Source of the DNA: Streptomyces qinzhouensis
GTDB taxonomy: Bacteria; Actinomycetota; Actinomycetes; Streptomycetales; Streptomycetaceae
Length of the DNA: 64,000 nucleotides
NCBI RefSeq assembly: GCF_007856155.1
Contig: NZ_CP042266.1
Location: 4,402,001 to 4,466,000, forward strand
Direction: 5' to 3'
Position numbers and translations under genes: made by a program. Positions 57,341 to 64,000 of this stretch are shown here, in pieces (the first letter of the stretch is position 1; the number at the start of each line of letters is the position of its first letter). The notes below the pieces were generated by a model, which saw only the letters and a list, made by a program, of their open reading frames with translations, searched no databases and was not told the DNA's origin.

Positions 57341-57569
57341 GATGCGTCGCCCCTCTCAAGGCGTTCCGTTCGTCATGGCTTCGGCGAACTGCTCCACCGC
57401 CTCCGTGCTTCAGGGAGGTCCGGTCACAGCCGTGGCGCCCGTACCTCCTCCGGTGCCCCATACCTTCGACGTGTCGACAGGGGTCGCGTAGGGGCATCTG
57501 TGGGGGCAAGTAGTCCTCAGTCGCCCTCACACGTCCGTCAAAGGGCTGCGGCAGGGGCAAGATGGGCCC
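57341..57569. other. Intergenic, no accepted gene
   Basis: About 230 bp before the XRE-TPR regulator. Short frames on both strands lack codon bias or family resemblance. Confidence 0.4.
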
Positions 57570-58676
57570 ATGGCCATCGGGGAACTGATCAGGGACCTGC
57601 GCAAGGCTCGCGGTTGGTCACAGGGAAGGCTGGCGTCGGAGATCAACGGCGCTTTCGGGGCGAACCTTGATCGGGAGTACGTCAGCCGCTGGGAGCGTTC
57701 CAAGGTGACGCCGGGACCCTACTACCTTCGGTGCCTCTCGGCCGTCCTGGAGGTACCCCTAGCCGTACTTGAGGGTGAAGTGAAGCGCCGTACGTTACTC
57801 AGCGATGTTGCGGCCACCGCCATAGCGCCCATAGTGGCCTCCGACCTGCTCAGCGCCGGATTCGCGGCCCGACTCGCCAAGGGGCCGACAGGGGACGACT
57901 GGGAGGTCAAACTGGCGACGTACGGAACGGAGTACATGAGCCTTGGGGCTTCCGACATCCAACGGCGGGTGTCGGGTGAGCTGGTGGTGGTGCAACAGCA
58001 ACTCGACACCCCACAGCTCTGGTCTGTCGCAGCAAGGCTGATGACGCTCTATGCCAAGACCTTCCCCGGTTCCGACGGCTCCAAGGCCGTGGGCTGGTAC
58101 CGCATGGCAGCCAGAGCCGCTGACGAATCAGGGGACGAACAGGTACGGGTATGGGTCCGGGGCCGTGCGGCAATCGCGTTGGGCTACGAGGGGGCGTCAC
58201 TCGGGGTGGCCGACGTACTTGCCGATCAGGCCATGGCGATCAGCGACAGGCCCTCCCTGGGGCTTCTGAACGCCATCATGGGCAAGGCCCATGCCTCTGC
58301 GATCCGAGGCGACCTCGCAACAGCGCGGGAGCTCATGGACCAAGGCCGCCGCGTGTTCGATGCCGCCGGATCGTACGAGCAGACCTCTGACTACGCTGTG
58401 CCCTGGTGGCGTATGAACGTGTTCATCTCACTGCTCGCCGCCCGCCTGGGAGACGAGAACGCGGCGGTGGCAGCGCAGGAAGCGGCCCGCCGGGAACTAC
58501 CCCCTACGCTGCCTCGGTTCGCCACGCACCTTGAACTCCATCGTGGTCTCATGCTTGCCCGTGCCGGGGATCAGGCCGGGGGCGCGGCCTACGCACGGGC
58601 AGCACTCCATGAACTGCCGCCGGAAAAGCACTCACTGACTCTGCGGCTACTCATGTCCGAAGTGGAACGTTCGTGA
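57570..58676 (+). CDS. XRE family regulator with TPR repeats
   Basis: The 368-residue protein has an XRE HTH (IGELIRDLRKARGWSQGRLA, NLDREYVSRWERSKVTPGPY, about residues 3-50). An RR-hydrophobic linker follows (VKRRTLLSDVAATAIAP) and then TPR helices from about 130 to the end (YRMAARAADESGDEQVRVWV, ARELMDQGRRVFDAAGSYEQ). TPR-bearing XRE proteins often read out peptides or partner proteins. A TTA codon at 57795 (residue 76) makes it bldA-dependent. It is the last gene of the island before the convergent DUF3180 gene. Confidence 0.85.
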   Translation: MAIGELIRDLRKARGWSQGRLASEINGAFGANLDREYVSRWERSKVTPGPYYLRCLSAVLEVPLAVLEGEVKRRTLLSDVAATAIAPIVASDLLSAGFAARLAKGPTGDDWEVKLATYGTEYMSLGASDIQRRVSGELVVVQQQLDTPQLWSVAARLMTLYAKTFPGSDGSKAVGWYRMAARAADESGDEQVRVWVRGRAAIALGYEGASLGVADVLADQAMAISDRPSLGLLNAIMGKAHASAIRGDLATARELMDQGRRVFDAAGSYEQTSDYAVPWWRMNVFISLLAARLGDENAAVAAQEAARRELPPTLPRFATHLELHRGLMLARAGDQAGGAAYARAALHELPPEKHSLTLRLLMSEVERS

Positions 58677-58735
58677 CGACTACGACCACCCCGAGACCGG
58701 TGCGCGCCGGAAGGGCTACGCCCCAAACGTGAGGC

Positions 58736-58751
58736 GCGGGCCCGTGCCCGC
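58736..58751. terminator. Hairpin at the right end of the island
   Basis: GCGGGC, loop CCGT, GCCCGC, between the convergent XRE-TPR and DUF3180 genes. Confidence 0.55.
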
Positions 58752-58771
58752 AGTGCACCCCGCCGGAGGCG

Positions 58772-59263
58772 TTACGCCGGGGCGTGGCCCTTCGAGTGAG
58801 ATCCGGCCTCCGGGTCGTCCGGGAGTTTGCAGACCCGCTCCAGGAACAGCGCCGCCGCCACGACCGCGGCGCCTGCCACGACCGACGCGGCCGCGTAGAT
58901 CGCCTGGTCGCGGCGGGCCGGGATGTCCAGGGAGGCGAGGAGGAAGACGCCCACGCCGCCGTACATACCGCTCACCAGCGCCGCGACCAGCGCACTGGCC
59001 TGGCCGAAGACCAGCGCCCGCGCCGCCATCAGCGGCTCGACGCCCTTCGCGCCGGGGCGCCGCTCGCGCTGGGCCTTGAGGCGGGAGCGCAGGGAGAGCG
59101 CCGTCGCCGCGAGGACGGCGGCGATGACGGCCAGCACGATCGGCGCGGCGAGCGGCACCGCGGGCAGGGTGCCCAGCGAGTCCCAGAGCCGGGCCCCCGC
59201 CCAGGAGAGCACTCCGGCCACGGCGAAGAGCCCGGCCAGCACCCCGAGGTGTAGCTGCTTCAC
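58772..59263 (-). CDS. DUF3180 family membrane protein
   Basis: The 163-residue protein has four membrane segments (HLGVLAGLFAVAGVLSWAGA, VPLAAPIVLAVIAAVLAATA, ALVFGQASALVAALVSGMYG, IYAAASVVAGAAVVAAALFL) separated by a basic loop, the DUF3180 arrangement. It regularly follows folK in actinobacteria, as here (51-bp gap, same strand), but no function is established. The GTG at 59263 matches the family start. Confidence 0.88.
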   Translation of the reverse strand: MKQLHLGVLAGLFAVAGVLSWAGARLWDSLGTLPAVPLAAPIVLAVIAAVLAATALSLRSRLKAQRERRPGAKGVEPLMAARALVFGQASALVAALVSGMYGGVGVFLLASLDIPARRDQAIYAAASVVAGAAVVAAALFLERVCKLPDDPEAGSHSKGHAPA

Positions 59264-59313
59264 CGGGCGCCCACGTCCTTCCGTACTCCGTATGTCTGCA
59301 ACGAGACTAACGA

Positions 59314-59901
59314 CTACTCCGGCAGCCGGAGTTCCAGATCGGCACGGACGGTGACGCCGTCCCGGCCCACCGCGGTCAGCAGTCCGGCGACCGTGCCCCG
59401 GCCCGGCAGCTCGGCGCCGGGCTCGATGTCGTGCCACGGCGCGAGCACGAAGGCCCGCTCATGGGCCCGGGGGTGCGGCAGGGTGAGCAGCGGATCGTCC
59501 GAGACCACGTCCGCGTACGCCACGATGTCGACGTCGATGGTCCGCGGGCCCCACCGCTCGTCGCGCACCCGGTCGTACGCCTCCTCGATGGCCTGGCCCC
59601 GCTCCAGCAGGGACTTCGGCGGGAGGGTGGTGCGGACGACGACGACCGCGTTGAAGTACGCCGGCTGGGAGCCGGGCTCGACGCCCCACGGCTCCGTCTC
59701 GTAGACCGGGGAGACCGCCTTGACCCGGACGCCGGGCGTGTCCTCCAGCGCGTCGACCGCGCCCTGGAGGGTCTCCAGGCGGTTGCCCAGATTGCCGCCG
59801 AGGGCGATCACCGCACGGCGCGGATTGGACAGGGTGGTGTCCGCCGCGTCGACCTGCTCGACGACGGACGCGGGGACCGGCTGCACCGTGGGGTCGCTCA
59901 T
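59314..59901 (-). CDS. folK: 2-amino-4-hydroxy-6-hydroxymethyldihydropteridine pyrophosphokinase
   Basis: The 195-residue protein has HPPK signatures: AVIALGGNLGNRLETLQGAV, SPVYETEPWGVEPGSQPAYF, and the catalytic region RWGPRTIDVDIVAYADVV and LPHPRAHERAFVLAPWHDI. It transfers pyrophosphate from ATP to 6-hydroxymethyldihydropterin for FolP. About 25 residues precede the usual start. Its ATG overlaps the folB stop (ATGA at 59898-59901). Confidence 0.95.
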   Translation of the reverse strand: MSDPTVQPVPASVVEQVDAADTTLSNPRRAVIALGGNLGNRLETLQGAVDALEDTPGVRVKAVSPVYETEPWGVEPGSQPAYFNAVVVVRTTLPPKSLLERGQAIEEAYDRVRDERWGPRTIDVDIVAYADVVSDDPLLTLPHPRAHERAFVLAPWHDIEPGAELPGRGTVAGLLTAVGRDGVTVRADLELRLPE

Positions 59902-60257
59902 ACCCGGCTCCGCCTGATCGTGATCGTCACATCGTCGAAGGGCACGGTGATCGGCGCGTCCGGCTTGTGCACGACGACCTCCACCTCCTCGACGCCGTCG
60001 TACTTCAGACAGGCCTGGGCGATCCGCTCGGCGAGAGTCTCGATGAGGTCCACGGGGTCGCCCTCGACGATCGAGACGACCTCCTCGGCCACGATCCCGT
60101 AGTGGACGGTCTTCGCGAGATCGTCGTCGGCGGCCGCCGGCCTGGTGTCCAGTCCGAGTACCAGGTCGACGATGAAGGTCTGGCCCTCCTCGCGCTCCCG
60201 GGGGAAGACGCCGTGGTGCCCGCGAGCCTTGAGGCCGCGCAGCGCGACACGATCCAC
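59898..60257 (-). CDS. folB: Dihydroneopterin aldolase
   Basis: The 119-residue protein has VDRVALRGLKARGHHGVFPR, EREEGQTFIVDLVLGLD, and the late VEVVVHKPDAPITVPFDDVT, with Glu and Lys positioned for the aldolase. It cleaves dihydroneopterin to 6-hydroxymethyldihydropterin and glycolaldehyde. The GTG at 60257 follows AGGAG by 8 nt. It is translationally coupled to folK. A 169-bp gap separates it from the NTF2-like gene upstream. Confidence 0.95.
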   Translation of the reverse strand: MDRVALRGLKARGHHGVFPREREEGQTFIVDLVLGLDTRPAAADDDLAKTVHYGIVAEEVVSIVEGDPVDLIETLAERIAQACLKYDGVEEVEVVVHKPDAPITVPFDDVTITIRRSRV

Positions 60258-60426
60258 GCGAATCACTCCTGCTGTCGATAATCGGTAAGCCGTCTGTTGT
60301 GCTTCTGCCGTCGTGCTTCTGTGTCGTGGTCGGCCGGAAGGCCGGCGGGGCGAGCCGCGTACCGCGGGTGCCTCTGCCCGTTTCGAATCTACCTGCGCCC
60401 ACTGACAGCATTCGCGCCCGGGGGGT

Positions 60427-60912
60427 TCAGCGCCCCGCGGCCTCATCGTCGTCCGGCGCCGGGCCCGCGTCGTCGGCGGCGTGGTCGGGGTCCTCCATCA
60501 GCACCGGCGACCCGTGGTGGGACCAGAGCCGCCAGCCGTCGGGCGTACGCCGGAACACATTCGTGGCGACGGCGTGCTGGCCGACCAGCGGCCCCAGCTC
60601 CCCGGCCGACTCCGCCGGTCCGCCGCTGAGGATGTTCTCGGTGCAGGTGACGACCGCGGTGTCGCCGGCGACCTGGGCCCGGACATCGGTGAGGAAGAAC
60701 TGGATGTACTCCGTGTGCGCCATGATCAGCGCGTACGAGCGGAGCACCTCGCCCCGGCCCGACAGCACCGGCCAGCCCGGGTGGACGCACGACACCCCGT
60801 CGTCGAGGAGCCACAGCTCGTCCATGGCGGCGGCGTCGCCGCGCTCCAGGGTCTCGTAGAAGGCGGCGTTCGCGGCCTCGACCTCGACCGCCCGGGGGTC
60901 CTCGGGGCTCAC
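60427..60912 (-). CDS. Nuclear transport factor 2 / SnoaL-like protein in the folate operon
   Basis: The 161-residue protein has the NTF2-like cone fold: VEAANAAFYETLERGDAAAM, DELWLLDDGVSCVHPGWPVL, SYALIMAHTEYIQFFLTDVR and GWRLWSHHGSPVL. It is regularly placed between folP and folB in Streptomyces, with no proven role; a catalytic or scaffold function in pterin chemistry is inferred from position. The GTG start overlaps the folP stop (GTGA at 60909-60912). Confidence 0.88.
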   Translation of the reverse strand: MSPEDPRAVEVEAANAAFYETLERGDAAAMDELWLLDDGVSCVHPGWPVLSGRGEVLRSYALIMAHTEYIQFFLTDVRAQVAGDTAVVTCTENILSGGPAESAGELGPLVGQHAVATNVFRRTPDGWRLWSHHGSPVLMEDPDHAADDAGPAPDDDEAAGR

Positions 60913-61757
60913 CGGGCGGCCCCGACCGCCCGGGCGACCCGGACCGCGTCGGCCGTGGCCCGTACCTCGTGCACCCGGACCGCCCAGGCGCCCTCGTACG
61001 CGGCGATCGCGGAGACCGCGGCCGTGGCGGCGTCCCGCTCCCTGGCCCGCGGCGGCAGTCCGTCCCTGGTGTCCCCGGCCAGCACATGCCCGAGGAACCG
61101 CTTCCGGGAGGCGGCGACCAGCAGCGGGCGGCCCAGCTCCCGCAGGGCGTCGATCCGGGCGACCAGCGCGAGATCGTGCGCGGCCTCCTTGGCGAAGCCG
61201 AGGCCGGGGTCGAGAACGATCAGCTCGGGCGGGATCCCGCCGTCGACGACCGCGTCCATCCGGTCCCGCAGCTCGCCGACGACCTCGGTGACCACGTCTC
61301 CGTAGACGGCCCTGCTGTTCATGTCGTGGCTGAAGCCACGCCAGTGCATGACGACGAAGGGGACACCCGCGGCGGCGACCGCCGGGACCATCGCCGGGTC
61401 GGCGAGACCGCCGCTGACATCGTTGACAAGAACGGCGCCGGCGGCGACGGCACGGTCGGCGACGCGCGCCCGCATGGTGTCGACGGAGACCGTGACGCCC
61501 TCCGCGGCGAGCCCGCGCACGACGGGCACCACCCGCCGCAGCTCCTCCTCCTCGTCGACCCGGCTCGCACCGGGCCGGGTCGACTCGCCGCCGACGTCCA
61601 CCAGGTCGGCGCCGTCCGCGACGAGGTCTATGCCCCGCTTGACGGCGGCGGTGGTGTCGAACCAGCGGCCGCCGTCGGAGAAGGAGTCCGGGGTCACGTT
61701 CACGACGCCCATGACCGCACAGCGGCCCCACTCCGGCAATCCACGCAACGTACTCAT
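60909..61757 (-). CDS. folP: Dihydropteroate synthase
   Basis: The 282-residue protein has the DHPS signatures MGVVNVTPDSFSDGGRWFDT (residues 16-35) and LVDVGGESTRPGASRV (52-67). VNDVSGGLADPAMVPAVAAA comes next, then LDPGLGFAKEAAHDLALVA and the phosphate site AASRKRFLG. It condenses p-aminobenzoate with 6-hydroxymethyldihydropterin diphosphate and is the sulfonamide target. First gene of the folP, NTF2-like, folB, folK, DUF3180 series. Confidence 0.96.
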   Translation of the reverse strand: MSTLRGLPEWGRCAVMGVVNVTPDSFSDGGRWFDTTAAVKRGIDLVADGADLVDVGGESTRPGASRVDEEEELRRVVPVVRGLAAEGVTVSVDTMRARVADRAVAAGAVLVNDVSGGLADPAMVPAVAAAGVPFVVMHWRGFSHDMNSRAVYGDVVTEVVGELRDRMDAVVDGGIPPELIVLDPGLGFAKEAAHDLALVARIDALRELGRPLLVAASRKRFLGHVLAGDTRDGLPPRARERDAATAAVSAIAAYEGAWAVRVHEVRATADAVRVARAVGAAR

Positions 61758-61816
61758 AGGCCCAGCGTAGGCCGTGGCCTGTGGATCATGCCGGGGTGGC
61801 GGCCCGGCCCCGGGGC

Positions 61817-63646
61817 TCAGGCCGCGCGGCCGACCCCGGACGCGGCACGAGCGGCCACCGGGATCACATGGGTGCAGGGACGCTCGGGCCGCGGGGCCCG
61901 GCGGGCCGAGAACGGGCGGGGCGGGCCGGGCGGGACGAAACCTTCCGCCTGCATCGCCGCGAACCCGATCCGCGGCAGGTCACCGCTCTTGCGGAAGACC
62001 ACGAACCGCGGCTCCCACCGGGGCTGGAACTTGGCGTTGAACTTGTACAGCGATTCGATCTGGAACCAGCGCGACAGAAACACCAGCAGCCCCCGCCAGC
62101 AGCGCAGCACCGGCCCCGCGCCGATCTTCTCGCCGCGTGCGAGCGCCGAGCGGAACATGGCGAAGTTGAGGGAGACCCGGGCCACCGAGAGCCCGGGCGC
62201 GGCCTGGAGCGCGGCCACGATCAGCAGTTCGTTCATACCGGGATCGGCCGAGCGGTCGCGCCGCATCAGCTCCAGGGACATACCGTCCTTGCCCCACGGA
62301 ACGAAGTGGATGATCGCCTTCAGATCGCCGTACGGGGAGTCCGGATCGTCCTTGTGGGCGGTGGCGATCACCGCGTCCCCGTCCGACGGGTCGCCGATCC
62401 GCCCGAGCGCCATGGAGAAACCGCGCTCGGTGTCCGTACCGCGCCAGTCCTCGGCCGCCCGCCGGACCTGCGCCAGCTCCGTATCGGAGAGATCACGGGC
62501 GCGGCGGACCCGGGTGGTGTAGCCGTTCCGCTCGATCCGCTTCACCATCTGGCGCACATTACGCATGGCGCGCCCGCCGAGGGAGAAATCCGCGACGTCC
62601 ACCACCGCCTCGTCGCCCAGTTCCAGCGCGTCGAGGCCGGTCTCCCGGGTCCAGACCTGGCCGCCGGTCTCGGAGCAGCCCATCACGGCGGGGGTCCATG
62701 AGTGGGCCTTCGCCTCGTCCATGAAGCGTTCGATCGCGCCGGGCCAGGCCTCGACGTCGCCGATGGGGTCGCCGCTGGCGAGCATCACACCGGACACCAC
62801 GCGGTAGCAGACCGCGGCCTTGCCGCTGGGCGAGAAGACGACGCTCTTGTCGCGGCGGAGCGCGAAGTGGCCGAGGGAGTCCCGTCCGCCGTGCTGTTCG
62901 AGCAGTACGCGCAGTGCGGCCTCGTCCTCGTCGGTGAGGCGGGCCGTCGGGTGCTCGGGCCGGAAGGCGAAGTAGATGGTGGTGACGGCGGTCAGCAGAC
63001 CGAGCGCGCCCAGGGAGTAGCCGACGGTCCAGGAATCGTCGCCGGTGTAGCCGATGGGGCCCTCGAAGCCGAAGAGGCCGTAGAGGGTGTGCTCCAGTTT
63101 GTCGGCCAGGGTGGGGCTGCCGATCTCATGGCCGGGGTGGGCGCTGACGACGACGAGCCCGAGGGCCAGTGAGCCGCCGCCCATCAGGACGAAGTTGGCC
63201 AGCGCCTTCCAGCGGCTGCGGGGGTCGGGCAGGGCGGCGAACTGGTCCCGGTGGAGGAGGAGCAGGGCGAGTACCGCGAGGGAGACGACCGTACCGACCA
63301 CGGACTGCCGGTAGGCGAACTGGACGAAGGCACCGAGCGGCAGCAGGACCACCGCGGCCCGCCAGGCCCGCCGCTTGTGCCGCTTCAGTCCATGGGCGAG
63401 GAGCAGCAGCAGTACGCCGACGGAGAGCGAGAGCGCGGCGGCGAAGGGGCCGGTCGCGCCGGGGAGGACCTCCACCAGGGCGTGGGCGGAGCTGTGCCGG
63501 AAGCGGGGGACGATTCCGGAGACCACGTCGATCAGGCCGACGAGGGCGCAGGCGGTTCCGACGAGAGCGGGTACGGACTCGGGGCGCGGGCCGCTCAGGA
63601 TCCGCCGCATACCGGCCGTGACCTGCTGTATTCGTTCCCTCATCAT
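61817..63646 (-). CDS. Phosphatidylglycerol lysyltransferase domain protein (DUF2156)
   Basis: The protein (609 residues from the ATG at 63646) has about six or seven membrane helices (VPALVGTACALVGLIDVVSG to YSLGALGLLTAVTTIYFAF). A cytoplasmic DUF2156 GNAT-like domain follows, with LRRDKSVVFSPSGKAAVCYR, GMSLELMRRDRSADPGMNEL and LSRWFQIESLYKFNAKFQPR. Relatives transfer amino acids from aminoacyl-tRNA to phosphatidylglycerol, changing membrane charge; the actinobacterial forms often lack proof of this activity. The start is uncertain: GTG 63769 or TTG 63772 would add ~41 residues of low-complexity sequence, while ATG 63646 has AAGGAA ahead. Confidence 0.85.
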   Translation of the reverse strand: MMRERIQQVTAGMRRILSGPRPESVPALVGTACALVGLIDVVSGIVPRFRHSSAHALVEVLPGATGPFAAALSLSVGVLLLLLAHGLKRHKRRAWRAAVVLLPLGAFVQFAYRQSVVGTVVSLAVLALLLLHRDQFAALPDPRSRWKALANFVLMGGGSLALGLVVVSAHPGHEIGSPTLADKLEHTLYGLFGFEGPIGYTGDDSWTVGYSLGALGLLTAVTTIYFAFRPEHPTARLTDEDEAALRVLLEQHGGRDSLGHFALRRDKSVVFSPSGKAAVCYRVVSGVMLASGDPIGDVEAWPGAIERFMDEAKAHSWTPAVMGCSETGGQVWTRETGLDALELGDEAVVDVADFSLGGRAMRNVRQMVKRIERNGYTTRVRRARDLSDTELAQVRRAAEDWRGTDTERGFSMALGRIGDPSDGDAVIATAHKDDPDSPYGDLKAIIHFVPWGKDGMSLELMRRDRSADPGMNELLIVAALQAAPGLSVARVSLNFAMFRSALARGEKIGAGPVLRCWRGLLVFLSRWFQIESLYKFNAKFQPRWEPRFVVFRKSGDLPRIGFAAMQAEGFVPPGPPRPFSARRAPRPERPCTHVIPVAARAASGVGRAA

Positions 63647-63772
63647 CCGTTTCCGTTCCTTCTTCGCGCTCTCCGCCGCTGCCTGCGCCGCTGTCCGGGC
63701 CGCTGTCCGGGCCGGTTCCGGGTGGGCGGTAGGGCCGTGGTGCCCTCCGGGTTTCCCGATCGGATCCACCAA

Positions 63773-64000
63773 CAGGGAACCGATGATGATTTGTCACCAT
63801 CTAGGGGTTCGGACATGGCAGTGCTGTGCTCCGGTGCGTCTCGTGTTCCGCTCGTGTTCCGCGAGAGTTTTTCGTGCCCGGGGGCCGTTGGTCGGACGGC
63901 ACGGGCGATGTGCGCCCTGTAGGACGGAAGTCCTCCGGTCCGGGTTCCTTCCCGGACCGGGGAATTCTGATCGAATCGGCAGGTCCCGGCTCCGGGGCCC
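63773..64000. other. Intergenic to window end, no gene seen
   Basis: The upstream region of the lysyltransferase-like gene holds direct TCTCGTGTTCCGC-like repeats (63840, 63852) and two hairpins near 63921 and 63935. No reading frame is accepted. Confidence 0.4.
63935..63960 (+). terminator. Strong hairpin near the window end
   Basis: CCGGTCCGGG and CCCGGACCGG pair perfectly (10 bp) around a TTCCTT loop. A smaller AGGAC/GTCCT hairpin (63921-63934) directly precedes it. It may end a transcript or form a leader structure of a gene outside the window. Confidence 0.5.

Larger units (their letters stand above)
42221..58700. other. Accessory island between folE and DUF3180 gene
   Basis: About 16.5 kb of genes with lower apparent GC and mixed origin separate two convergent core genes that I recall as neighbours in Streptomyces. 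Content includes an IS607-type element, a STAND module, GntR, kinase-like, Nudix and methyltransferase genes and several relics. No tyrosine integrase, Rep or FtsK-like transfer gene was found, so the island is not a complete integrative conjugative element as it stands. The 18-bp repeat at 42203/51006 divides it into two parts. Confidence 0.65.

Noticed and set aside
57333..57560. 75-residue minus-strand frame
   Set aside because: Starts without a ribosome site and has no codon bias or recognisable family.
42221..58700. Complete integrative conjugative element or prophage
   Set aside because: No tyrosine or large serine integrase, Rep, FtsK/TraB-like translocase or phage structural gene is visible. 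The only recombinase belongs to the IS607-type element.
1..64000. tRNA genes or rRNA as island attachment sites
   Set aside because: No cloverleaf-like sequence with GGTTCGA(A/T)TCC-type T-loop was noticed by eye at the island borders.

Overview
The window reads as chromosomal DNA of a Streptomyces or very close relative. It has very high GC, a strong G/C third-position preference, many GTG starts, actinobacteria-specific families (DUF397, XRE-DUF5753, DUF3180, DUF6879, mycothiol-type DinB), and a folate/ftsH/tilS/ppa block whose gene order I recognise from Streptomyces. No rRNA, tRNA or CRISPR array was seen.

Layout. 1-8.6 kb: mixed genes (a cut-off secreted S8-peptidase-like protein, pterin dehydratase, DUF6879, a GlxA-type regulator, a family A DNA polymerase, a lipoprotein, DUF2786). 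8.7-13.3 kb: a compact + strand set of methyltransferase, PLP-dependent cysteine-synthase-like enzyme, ATP-grasp ligase and MFS exporter, with overlapping or abutting ends between the last three. It looks like a small amino-acid or dipeptide-type natural-product locus. 13.2-17.6 kb: an ECF-type sigma factor with a membrane protein, a ferric-reductase-like membrane protein, an isochorismatase-like hydrolase, an acetyltransferase and a frameshifted DUF4287 gene. 17.7-23.1 kb: a FUSC transporter, a lipoprotein and a whiJ-like trio (DUF397, HATPase, XRE-DUF5753) whose outward promoters share a 19-bp element. 23.3-31 kb: aldehyde dehydrogenase, DinB, VOC and PadR genes with an AT-rich operator, a SMI1/KNR4 protein, glutamate decarboxylase, YbjQ and DedA. 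31.2-42.2 kb: core housekeeping genes (ThrE-type exporter, ppa, dacB, zinc metalloprotease, tilS, hpt, ftsH, folE). 58.8-63.7 kb: the rest of the folate block on the minus strand (folP, NTF2-like, folB, folK, DUF3180), with a phosphatidylglycerol lysyltransferase-like gene beyond it.

The striking region is 42.2-58.7 kb, an accessory island between the convergent 3' ends of folE and the DUF3180 gene, which I recall as neighbours in other Streptomyces. An 18-bp piece of the folE 3' end (including its stop) plus a related terminator hairpin recurs at 51.0 kb, as if a roughly 8.8-kb element had inserted there. The island carries an imine-reductase-like gene under two TetR-type operators with no TetR gene, an IS607-type element (serine recombinase plus TnpB) with terminal inverted repeats, a three-gene module of an 89-aa protein, DUF6879 and a STAND NTPase-TPR protein, an extra hemC, a small GntR regulator facing a cluster of TGTCTA boxes, a kinase-like protein, a four-gene operon in which every junction overlaps by 4 nt (71 aa, a 37-aa membrane peptide, SAM methyltransferase, Nudix), two TPR regulators, and relics of a GntR and of another regulator. 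TTA codons, which need the bldA tRNA, occur in three of the island's regulators/STAND genes.

Starts were chosen by reading family N-termini and ribosome binding sites. No searches were run, so family calls rest on motif recognition and are scored accordingly.
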